Below are positions 35,813-43,157 of a stretch of 60,744 nt of DNA, piece after piece; positions within the stretch are counted from its first letter, which is position 1; each line of letters opens with the position of its first letter. The stretch comes from Pseudomonadota bacterium. GTDB lineage: Bacteria; Bdellovibrionota; Oligoflexia; Oligoflexales; Oligoflexaceae. The stretch is from contig JAKQGS010000082.1 in assembly GCA_029556045.1 (NCBI GenBank), forward strand, positions 1 through 60,744, written 5' to 3'. A program made the translations under genes and the position numbers. Under the pieces are notes generated by a model, which worked only from the letters and a program-made list of their open reading frames with translations, was not told where the DNA came from and did not search any database.

Positions 35813-36146
35813 AACACAGCATTCATCACGGGATCTGGCGCTGCGGGGATTCAAAGCCCTGTTCCTGACGGTATGGTCTATTCTATTGAATGGGTGTGAT
35901 CCCCATCATCAGAATAAGTGTGAGTGGTATTTGGTGCCGGAGCCCAGCCTGATTGCAGAGGTTGACGAAGGCTATATCCCGGTGTGTGCCCGTAACTATG
36001 TGATCAATAAACAGTATTGTAAGTTGCAGACCAAATATGACTTTGCCAAAAAAGTATACGGAAAAAAATTTCGGTATAATGACATGAAACTGGACTTAAA
36101 CAGCAAATTTCCGCGTAAAATTGATTCCATCAAACTTTGCGAATAG
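35805..36146 (+). CDS. Small predicted lipoprotein in the motAB operon
   Basis: A 113-residue protein with an N-terminal hydrophobic stretch and a lipobox-like ILLNGC at about 26-31, followed by a mature part with four further cysteines. It starts inside the end of motB, which makes translational coupling likely. Not recognised. A role next to the stator, for instance in anchoring it in the envelope, is only suggested by position. Confidence 0.6.
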   Translation: MTKTQHSSRDLALRGFKALFLTVWSILLNGCDPHHQNKCEWYLVPEPSLIAEVDEGYIPVCARNYVINKQYCKLQTKYDFAKKVYGKKFRYNDMKLDLNSKFPRKIDSIKLCE

Positions 36147-36195
36147 CACTCACAGTCGACATTCATGACGGGGAAAAGTCCTTTCTCTGGGGACT

Positions 36196-36597
36196 CTATT
36201 TCGCTTCAAGTTTGTTCAGTTCAAACTTTAATTCCTCCAATAATTTCTGATATTGCGAATCTTGGGGCTTAGATTCCAGAAGTTTGCGAACCTGGGTGGC
36301 TGCCCTGTCCCATTCCTTTGCGCCTTTAAGAAAGTCGATATATCGCAATCGCAGTTTTTCGTCGTTAGGATTCTGGGCGAGAAGGTTGTCATAAATTCCG
36401 ATGACCCCCATTAACATGGCCTGGGAGTTGTCGGGGCCGTCAGGCAACTGCTTATCATCGGTCAACTGTTCTGGGGCCTTGATTCCAGGAAGGGTGGTGG
36501 AAATGGGTGCCTTCCTATCTATGGTTTCAAGTTCCTGTGCGTGAATCTGCGGCTGAAACGTGAGTACCAATAGGGCATATGGGATGATACGGTTCAT
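36196..36597 (-). CDS. Small exported TPR-like protein
   Basis: A 133-residue protein with a signal peptide (MNRIIPYALLVLTFQPQIHA, given as region 1-20). The C-terminal half has one or two TPR-like helical pairs (IGIYDNLLAQNPNDEKLRLRYID, WDRAATQVRKLLESKP). It faces the motAB operon and diverges from the Sel1-repeat gene. No function known. Confidence 0.6.
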   Translation of the reverse strand: MNRIIPYALLVLTFQPQIHAQELETIDRKAPISTTLPGIKAPEQLTDDKQLPDGPDNSQAMLMGVIGIYDNLLAQNPNDEKLRLRYIDFLKGAKEWDRAATQVRKLLESKPQDSQYQKLLEELKFELNKLEAK

Positions 36598-36700
36598 GAT
36601 TTGTCCTGCGGGTTGTTTTCATGGTGATTTTACCGTATTTTAGTCAGGAAATATGTAAATGAGAAGCAGCAATCCAACCATAAGTTAAGAGGAGAATTCG

Positions 36701-38029
36701 TTGAAAGTCCATTGGTTTCTTTGCTGGACCATGTTGTTCTCAGGTGCGTTATTGGCGCAGGGGCAAGAAACCAGCTGCATCACTCAGACGTGGTTGGATG
36801 TGCAGAGTTCAGGCAAACAGTCCAGTCATTTTATAGGAGTAGGTGAAGCCGCAGACCTGGACCAGGCCTACCGCCTGGCGGATTTGGATCTGTGGCATGG
36901 TATCTATCGGGCCGATGGGCATGAGCCGCGCTACACTCCCGCAGAGTTCGTAAAACAGGCGGGTGGAATGCCGAGCCAGGACGAGCTGGATGATGTCGTC
37001 GATCAATTCTATCGAAGGGCTTTGGGAGAGGCCCATCGAGAGCGTCAATATCAATATGTTTGTGGTCGATATGTCGTGATGTCCACCATTCCCCGCATTG
37101 ATGTCGGTACGGGTTATCGCCAGCGAAATCTCGTAGGTGCCATGCTGCAGTTTTTGCTTGAAGGGCGACGGTCTGAAGTGGAGGCCGAATTGGCATGGCT
37201 GATCCGCTGGAGCAAAAAGGCGCGGTTTTTTACCGAGTTGCAAAGGAGCATGAAGGCGGGTGATGACGTGGTTCAGACCCTTAAACCGGAAGCTTTTTCA
37301 GGCAGCCTTCGGTTGATTTCGGAACACGCCTTGCAGAAACTTCGTGTCATACAAGGGCAATTGAATACTTCCCGAAGTCCCAAAGTATGGGCTGACAGAA
37401 TGGGCGAAATGGAGTCTGAAGCGCGGCGTTTAACCATTTTGGTCAAAATCGCCAATCATTATCTCGATGATGAAAATGTTGAGGTTTTACGTCAACTGCG
37501 GGATAACCAGTCGACGAACGATGCAGCAATGCTCTTTATCTATGGGGAAGCCTTGGAATTTGGCATTGGAACACAGTCGGATATGGGCAAGGCGCGGGGG
37601 CTGTACCATAGGTCGGCAGATGCGGGATTTCCCTTGGCTATCAGGAAGTTAGGTTATCTTTATAGCCGTGGTTTTTTGGGTGAAGATCGCTCTGCTGGAC
37701 TACCCTATCTGAAACAATCAGCGGAAGCTGGAGATAGCGCGAGTCAGCTATATTTGGCACAAGCCCTGCTGGATGAGGGGCAGGCTACCGAGGCACATGT
37801 TTGGCTGGATAAGGCCGTTGCCAAGGAGTTTCTGCCAGCATTGGCTTTTAAAGGGCAACTTTTAATTGAAAGTCCCAATTCGTCTGATGATGACAAGTTG
37901 CAAGGAATTGCCCTGCTTAAAAAAGCATCTAAGGCTGGTGATCCCGAAGCTCGTAAATATATCAAAGAAAACAAAGGGGCTCTCAGGGAGTTTTTGAAGA
38001 AGAAGGTCCCAGCTTCGCCATCAAAGTAA
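36701..38029 (+). CDS. Exported Sel1-repeat protein
   Basis: A 442-residue protein starting at TTG 36701 behind AGAGGAG, with a signal peptide (about 1-20, ends LLAQG). The first 230 residues are unrecognised, with four cysteines early on. From about 285 there are Sel1-like repeats with the A....G..Y..G pattern (DMGKARGLYHRSADAGFPLA, RSAGLPYLKQSAEAGDSASQ). Such repeats mediate protein contacts, often in the envelope. Stand-alone gene; partner unknown. Confidence 0.72.
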   Translation: MKVHWFLCWTMLFSGALLAQGQETSCITQTWLDVQSSGKQSSHFIGVGEAADLDQAYRLADLDLWHGIYRADGHEPRYTPAEFVKQAGGMPSQDELDDVVDQFYRRALGEAHRERQYQYVCGRYVVMSTIPRIDVGTGYRQRNLVGAMLQFLLEGRRSEVEAELAWLIRWSKKARFFTELQRSMKAGDDVVQTLKPEAFSGSLRLISEHALQKLRVIQGQLNTSRSPKVWADRMGEMESEARRLTILVKIANHYLDDENVEVLRQLRDNQSTNDAAMLFIYGEALEFGIGTQSDMGKARGLYHRSADAGFPLAIRKLGYLYSRGFLGEDRSAGLPYLKQSAEAGDSASQLYLAQALLDEGQATEAHVWLDKAVAKEFLPALAFKGQLLIESPNSSDDDKLQGIALLKKASKAGDPEARKYIKENKGALREFLKKKVPASPSK

Positions 38030-38090
38030 GCAACCCTCCTTTCGATGAGCTCCGGAGAGATGAAGTAATGAATCTAGATGGGATGGATCA

Positions 38091-38966
38091 ATGATATCAA
38101 GTGTGCGGACCGTAAAAGCGGTCATATATATCACGATGGTTTTTGCGACACTCCTTTTGGCCAATGTTTTTCAAGTTATGACGCTGATTGTAAGGCCTCT
38201 GTCCTTTGCCATATTTGTTCATCTCAATGAGGTTATTGCCGGGACATGGTGCCGTTTTGTTCACTTTTTGGTGGGCTTGGAATTTAAGTTTGTCTATAGC
38301 GGCGATCCCCTGCCTGAGCGGGAGCATGTGTTTTTAATTGCTAATCATCAAACCCAGGCGGATATCCCGGTGATATTTTACTCCGCTGTCAAAGCCCGGG
38401 CTAGCGGAGGTGTGCGATGGTTTGCCAAGGACATTATAAAGTATACACCTCTGGTGGGTTGGGGAATGTTGTTCCTAGGCAATATTTTCGTCAAACGCCA
38501 ATGGCATAAAGACCAGAATTTGGTAGCCAAGGCCCTTGGCCGGCTCGGTTCCCAGAAGTCCCCTTTTTGGGTTATTAACTTTTTGGAGGGAACCCGATTT
38601 ACCCCGCAGAAGCTGGCGGAGACTCAGCATTATGCCCGCAAGCGAAGCCATCCGATTCCTCAGCATGTTTTGATGCCTCGGACCAAGGGGTTTGTTGTAT
38701 CGGTCCATGCATTGCGGGACAAGCTTGATGCCGTATATGACGTTACCATTGGCTATCCTCGCAAGGTTCCTACAATCCTTGAGTTTTTCCGTGGTGAGCC
38801 CGGGTTCATTCATTGGCATCTTCGACGTTTTTCCATGAGTGATATGCCAGTTGAAGAATCCGGTCTGGCACGATGGGCGGTGGAAAGGTTTCGGGAAAAA
38901 GACCTGCTTCTAGCCTATTTTCACCGGCATGGTGCATTCCCGTCCGATGTAGCGAAAATCTTGTGA
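38091..38966 (+). CDS. PlsC-type 1-acylglycerol-3-phosphate acyltransferase family protein
   Basis: Membrane acyltransferase of 291 residues that transfers a fatty acyl group to a lysophospholipid-type acceptor. Motif I is NHQTQAD (NHxxxxD), and motif III is FLEGTRFTP. An N-terminal membrane helix spans about 9-30. The long region after motif III, with MPRTKGFVVSVHALR, resembles the YihG/LCLAT1-like branch rather than classic PlsC. It may be an accessory phospholipid acyltransferase. The ribosome site is poor. Confidence 0.8.
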   Translation: MISSVRTVKAVIYITMVFATLLLANVFQVMTLIVRPLSFAIFVHLNEVIAGTWCRFVHFLVGLEFKFVYSGDPLPEREHVFLIANHQTQADIPVIFYSAVKARASGGVRWFAKDIIKYTPLVGWGMLFLGNIFVKRQWHKDQNLVAKALGRLGSQKSPFWVINFLEGTRFTPQKLAETQHYARKRSHPIPQHVLMPRTKGFVVSVHALRDKLDAVYDVTIGYPRKVPTILEFFRGEPGFIHWHLRRFSMSDMPVEESGLARWAVERFREKDLLLAYFHRHGAFPSDVAKIL

Positions 38967-39031
38967 ATGATCCAGACCTATCATCCTCCGATCTTTACTT
39001 CTATTGATAACCTCTGGCGAAAGGATGGCTA

Positions 39032-39643
39032 ATGAAACTTTATTTTACACCGACGTCTCCCTTCGTTCGCAAAGTCATGGTTTTGGCCCACGAATGCGGA
39101 CTGGCGTCCCGCCTTGAAACTCTCACATTGCGTCCAAGCCCCATTCAAGTCAATCCGGATCTTTCAATGCAAAATCCGCTATCCAAAATCCCAGTGCTTG
39201 TCACGGATGAAGGATTGTCCTTATACGATTCCCCAGTAATTTGTGAATATCTGGATAGTCTGCACCGGAATCGCAAAATGGTTCCGGAAGCGGGGGGTGA
39301 GCGCTGGAAAACCTTACGAACCCAAGCGTTGTGTGATGGCCTGTTAGAGGCTGCTATCCAGGTTTTCTATGAAAAACTTCATCGACCGCGGGAATTGCAG
39401 TGGCAGGAGTGGCTGCGGGGGCAGAGTGAAAAAGCACAGCAGGGACTTGATCAACTGGAAGCGGAATGTTCAGAATTTTCGCAGGGTGTAGATTTGGGTC
39501 AGATTGCAGCAGCGGTAACCCTAGGGTGGCTGGAATTTCGGGATGTTTTTGGTGATATTCGGAGTGCGCGGCCCCAACTTTTCGATTGGTATGAATCCTT
39601 TCGCCAGCGCCCCTCGATGAAATCAACCGAGCCTCACGGATAA
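39032..39643 (+). CDS. Glutathione S-transferase family protein
   Basis: A 203-residue GST-fold protein. The N-terminal thioredoxin-like domain reads MKLYFTPTSPFVRKVMVLAHECG with the glutathione-site block NPLSKIPVL and the YDSPVICEYLD motif. An all-helical C-terminal domain follows. Close in pattern to YibF-like GSTs. Substrate unknown. Likely monocistronic or co-transcribed with the acyltransferase 65 bases upstream. Confidence 0.88.
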   Translation: MKLYFTPTSPFVRKVMVLAHECGLASRLETLTLRPSPIQVNPDLSMQNPLSKIPVLVTDEGLSLYDSPVICEYLDSLHRNRKMVPEAGGERWKTLRTQALCDGLLEAAIQVFYEKLHRPRELQWQEWLRGQSEKAQQGLDQLEAECSEFSQGVDLGQIAAAVTLGWLEFRDVFGDIRSARPQLFDWYESFRQRPSMKSTEPHG

Positions 39644-39981
39644 AAATCTGTTAAAAATGTATTAAAAGTGGAATTTGATCCATTGAGTGTGAATTTCTCT
39701 TGTCAATTGTATCGCCAATTTTGATGGCAATCTATTGAGGATCCCGCCCAAGAAATCCCAAAGTCATGTGTCGTCTTTCTGATCCTGGCCTTGCGTCTGG
39801 CGAAAATTGAAATGGAATAATATCAATAGGTTATAGATTACTCCCTTTCCTTTGCTTAGGGTCAGAATGGCAAACATGGATGGGCACTATTTAGCAGATG
39901 ACACGACCCTAAAAAATTGGGACCTTGCTTGCTTGAGCAGCACCGGGGTGCTGTGTGAAAAATAGGAGACAAGTTCCCCTT
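39644..39981. other. 338-base region upstream of fmt
   Basis: No certain gene. It holds a possible sigma70 promoter, a 32-codon open frame (ATG 39867 to TAG 39965) whose stop overlaps the AGGAG site of fmt, a sigma54-like match TGGGAC-N5-TTGC at 39918-39932, and a CAGCACC/GGTGCTG hairpin at 39938-39953. The small frame could be a leader peptide, but nothing proves that it is translated. Confidence 0.35.
39807..39836 (+). promoter_or_regulatory. Candidate sigma70 promoter for fmt-purN
   Basis: TTGAAA at 39807-39812 and TTATAG at 39831-39836 with an 18-base spacer, about 145 bases before fmt. Match only; no further support. Confidence 0.35.
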
Positions 39982-40938
39982 ATGCGTATTGTTTTTCTGG
40001 GATCTCCGACGGAGGTGATTGCGCCCTTGCAGGACCTATTGATCCTTGATCGCCAGGGCTTGCACCAATTGGTCGGTGTTGTCAGTCAGCCAGCTCGTCC
40101 TTCGGGACGCAAGCAAGTGCTGACGGACCCCCCGGTCGCTGCATGGGCAAAAGAACAAGGCCTGCCAATATTTCAACCTCAGAATATCAACAGTGCTGAG
40201 GCTTTGTTACAACTTGCGGCTTGGCAGCCGGATGTCATGATCACCGCCGCTTATGGGCAGATATTGCGGGATGCGATATTGAATTTGCCCAAACGTGCCA
40301 TAATCAATATCCACCCTTCAATGTTGCCTGCCTACCGAGGCGCTACCCCTGTGCCACAGGCTCTGCTGGACGGACATTCAGTAACGGGTGTCACCATCCT
40401 CTTTACCGTCAGAGCCGTCGATGCTGGTGCGGTGATCACGCAAAAAGAATTTGCTATCGACCAGGACGAGCGTGCAGATGCTCTGACCGCCAGGATGTTC
40501 GCAGAGGGTGGAAAACTACTGGCCGATGCACTGCATCGATTGGAGGATATAAACTTCAAAGGAGTGGAGCAGGACCCCGTCCGGGTTACCCATTGCCGCA
40601 AGATTGGCAAAGAGGATGGATGTATCGACTGGCGGCAGGATGCCAGCACGATCATGAACCGCTTTCGTGCCTATTTCCCCTGGCCGGGTAGCTTTTGTTA
40701 TTACGGGGACAAACGAATAGTCATTCAGGAGATGGTGGTTTTGACCACCCAGACATCGGAACATCGCTTATCACCAGGAGAATTTCTCTTTGTAAAGGCC
40801 GCAAAGCACCTTGAAGTGGGGACCGGCTCGGGCAAAGTGGGAATCCGTTCTCTTACCCCTGCCGGATCTAAAACCGTAGATGCAGCGGGATTCTGGAACG
40901 GTCTTAAAATCTCCGAGAAAGGACGGTTCGCCATATGA
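39982..40938 (+). CDS. fmt: Methionyl-tRNA formyltransferase
   Basis: Formylates initiator Met-tRNA with 10-formyl-tetrahydrofolate. From ATG 39982 the protein (318 residues) begins MRIVFLGSP, the family's usual start; the in-frame GTG 39955 would add nine residues. The active-site block INIHPSMLPAYRGATPVPQALLDG carries Asn and His, and the catalytic Asp lies in VRAVDAGAVI. The C-terminal OB-fold domain follows (RFRAYFPWPGSF). The peptide deformylase gene (def), often adjacent, is not here. The stop overlaps the start of purN. Confidence 0.94.
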   Translation: MRIVFLGSPTEVIAPLQDLLILDRQGLHQLVGVVSQPARPSGRKQVLTDPPVAAWAKEQGLPIFQPQNINSAEALLQLAAWQPDVMITAAYGQILRDAILNLPKRAIINIHPSMLPAYRGATPVPQALLDGHSVTGVTILFTVRAVDAGAVITQKEFAIDQDERADALTARMFAEGGKLLADALHRLEDINFKGVEQDPVRVTHCRKIGKEDGCIDWRQDASTIMNRFRAYFPWPGSFCYYGDKRIVIQEMVVLTTQTSEHRLSPGEFLFVKAAKHLEVGTGSGKVGIRSLTPAGSKTVDAAGFWNGLKISEKGRFAI

Positions 40939-41588
40939 ATGCACAATCGTCGGGCTTGGACAGGCCTTTGCGCCTGGCTGTCGCTCTATCGGGTGGTGGG
41001 AGAACGCTATTGAACCTGCTGCGGCAATCATCGCCTTCCTATGAGGTGGTTGGTGTTATCGCATCATCTCCGAATTGTGGAGGGGTGCAGATAGCGGAAG
41101 AATATGACCTTCCGGTTTTTATTGGGGACTTTCGCCCGAAAGTTCAGGTGGAAATGAATGAAAAACTAGCAGAACAATTGGCAAAATGGGGCATCGATTG
41201 GATCGTATTGGCGGGCTTTTTGAAGCCATTTCCCATTGTTAATGGTTGGCGGGACCGTATTGTCAATATTCACCCGGCATTATTACCGCGTTATGGTGGT
41301 AAGGGTATGTATGGCCATCATGTGCATGAAAAGGTTTTGGCGGCAGGTGAATCTGTAAGTGGTGCCACCGTTCATTTCGTCAATGAACTCTATGATGAGG
41401 GGCACATCATAGCTCAGGTTGAAGTGGATATTGCCGGTCTCTCAACGGCGGAAGAAATTGCGGCAGCCGTGTTTGAGGCGGAATGTGACCTGTATCCCAA
41501 GGTCATGGTACGCCTGTTTCAGGGGACCTTGCCGCAACCGGATGGAAAGCCGTGGCGTTATCGATTTAAAAGTATGCAATCAAATTAG
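40935..41588 (+). CDS. purN: Phosphoribosylglycinamide formyltransferase PurN
   Basis: Third step of purine synthesis, using 10-formyl-tetrahydrofolate. The 217 residues contain LSGGGRTLLNLL, IVNIHPALLPRYGGKGMYG with catalytic Asn and His, and VHFVNELYDEG with the catalytic Asp. It is coupled to fmt by a four-base overlap; both use the same formyl donor and the same fold, which makes the pairing notable. Confidence 0.93.
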   Translation: MNAQSSGLDRPLRLAVALSGGGRTLLNLLRQSSPSYEVVGVIASSPNCGGVQIAEEYDLPVFIGDFRPKVQVEMNEKLAEQLAKWGIDWIVLAGFLKPFPIVNGWRDRIVNIHPALLPRYGGKGMYGHHVHEKVLAAGESVSGATVHFVNELYDEGHIIAQVEVDIAGLSTAEEIAAAVFEAECDLYPKVMVRLFQGTLPQPDGKPWRYRFKSMQSN

Positions 41589-41601
41589 GGACAATGGTAT
41601 A

Positions 41602-41901
41602 ATGACTGAAAAATTAGCAACAAATTATTTGAACCGACTGACAGAAGACAATTATGATCAAAAGATTTTTAGGTTTCGTGATCGTCAGGCTGGGGTCAGT
41701 GTCATTTACAATGGTGTTAAGGATCAATACACGTACAACGCCTATTGCCTAGAGACCAAGGTGTTGAAAGAGTTATTTACGGTGGAGTTTGATTTCCTAG
41801 TTGACGCATTGGAGTTGATTAACGATGAGTTTGGCACTTGGGAGCTTGTGGACATGGTTCCGCAAAAACAGACAGGATGCGGCAGCTGCGCTGCGAAGTG
41901 A
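41602..41901 (+). CDS. Small conserved-looking protein with GCGSCAAK tail
   Basis: A 99-residue protein, not recognised. The ATG at 41602 lies 13 bases after purN behind AGGGA. The body looks like a mixed alpha/beta fold (IYNGVKDQYTYNAYCLETKVLKEL), and the C-terminus ends in GCGSCAAK, a CxxC pair suited to metal or redox binding. No signal peptide. The next gene starts about 4 bases after the stop. Confidence 0.65.
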   Translation: MTEKLATNYLNRLTEDNYDQKIFRFRDRQAGVSVIYNGVKDQYTYNAYCLETKVLKELFTVEFDFLVDALELINDEFGTWELVDMVPQKQTGCGSCAAK

Positions 41902-41905
41902 GCGT

Positions 41906-42970
41906 TTGACTTGTGCCTTCCTGCCCGTTTTCCTGCTCGGAATGGCGACGCAAGCATGGTCGGCGGAGCCGCTACCGGAGTACCTTAAAAAAATCAAAGA
42001 CGCCTATTTTAAGGATGCGGGTCCCAAAGTACCTGTTTGTGTGATTGCGGATCGTGGTCCTGGAATTTCCGTGGAAAAAGTTGATCTGAGGCTGGATCAG
42101 TTTTTAGAAGCTATTTTGTCTAATTTGCGGAATGAAGACCATAAACGGTTTCAGGAAATGTTTCATTCTCGCGCTAAAGCACCTCACGATATCGGTGAAA
42201 AGATTTTCGCAAATATAAAAAATACTTACGAAAAACCCTGGCAATTTTCGGTCTATCGCCTGTGGGCCCTTTATGACGCCGAGGCCAGCAAAGAACATAT
42301 TCCCTGTCCGGGTGATGAAGGCGTGACCTTGACCACCCGTTATGGTTATCCTCTGCAGTTTGGTCTTTGGCTGCAGGTCATGGGACAAAATGAATTGGGG
42401 CGGATTTTTGTAGCGGTAGTGCCAGATCGGTCGGGAGCATGGAAGATCGGTGGTTGGCATTTTCAACAGTGGACGCATCAAGGTAAGGACTTTTCCCAAC
42501 TGGTGCAGGAAGCTTTGGCAGCAGAGAAAAACAAGGACATAATCACCGCCTATGTAAAATTGGATGTGGCGCAGAAAATGTTGTTTGGGGGTGAATTTGT
42601 CACTTATTCAATCAAAGATCAAATTTTAAGCCATCGAGCCTCTGTGTTGACGCCGGAGGATTGGTTACAGCGGGTAAAAAACGTCACCAAAAATCCAGAA
42701 CTTGTATATGCAGGCACAGCCTTAGGTAAGGATGGGATTGGATACCTGTTGCGCCAACGGATTCCTGGGGAGCTAACTGTCGAAGATCTGAGAAAAAAGT
42801 GCAACTATTTGGCATCTAACCTGAAGGAAGCCAAGTGGATTCACGAACAAACCGGTGGACTTAAATGTGAGTTTCTAATGCCTGGGGAACCTCTTGAAAG
42901 AGAGGGGAAATTGGGTGGTTTTTATCTGACCCGCCAGGACATTCTGGGTACCAAAACAGTCAAAAAATAG
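41906..42970 (+). CDS. Exported protein of unknown function
   Basis: About 354 residues. I chose TTG 41906, which lies 4 bases after the previous stop and gives a compact signal peptide (MTCAFLPVFLLGMATQAWSA region). An ATG at 41825 in the same frame would overlap the previous gene by 77 bases and put a charged stretch before the hydrophobic core. The mature part has a handful of cysteines and no motif I recognise. It probably belongs to the fmt-purN operon by spacing. Confidence 0.62.
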   Translation: MTCAFLPVFLLGMATQAWSAEPLPEYLKKIKDAYFKDAGPKVPVCVIADRGPGISVEKVDLRLDQFLEAILSNLRNEDHKRFQEMFHSRAKAPHDIGEKIFANIKNTYEKPWQFSVYRLWALYDAEASKEHIPCPGDEGVTLTTRYGYPLQFGLWLQVMGQNELGRIFVAVVPDRSGAWKIGGWHFQQWTHQGKDFSQLVQEALAAEKNKDIITAYVKLDVAQKMLFGGEFVTYSIKDQILSHRASVLTPEDWLQRVKNVTKNPELVYAGTALGKDGIGYLLRQRIPGELTVEDLRKKCNYLASNLKEAKWIHEQTGGLKCEFLMPGEPLEREGKLGGFYLTRQDILGTKTVKK

Positions 42971-43035
42971 GCCTGTCTATCAAGTGGGTAAAATGTGACC
43001 CCCTATGTACCATTACATCCTGTTAAAATATGACA

Positions 43036-43157
43036 AGAAATCATTCCTAGACTCCAGATGCTAGACGTCGAGGAGTGGCGGCGCGGAGTTTGCGCCGGGT
43101 AAATGAGCACCGCTGCGACGAAGACAACAACGCAGATGGGGTTTAGGAATGATTTCT
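43036..43157 (+). repeat. 14-bp perfect inverted repeat framing a structured leader and the start codon
   Basis: AGAAATCATTCCTA at 43036-43049 is the exact reverse complement of 43144-43157. The right arm covers the TAGGA ribosome site and the ATG (43149) of the ChaN-like gene. Between the arms, CGTCG (43066-43070) can pair with CGACG (43116-43120), and CGGCGC (43079-43084) with GCGCCG (43092-43097). The three stems are nested and compatible, so a folded leader RNA that hides the start is possible. A small mobile element with terminal repeats is the alternative. Confidence 0.55.

Noticed and set aside
43036..43157. Calling the ChaN leader repeat a mobile element outright
   Set aside because: No target-site duplication is evident at its edges and no second copy occurs in the window, so I list it as a repeat with an open interpretation.
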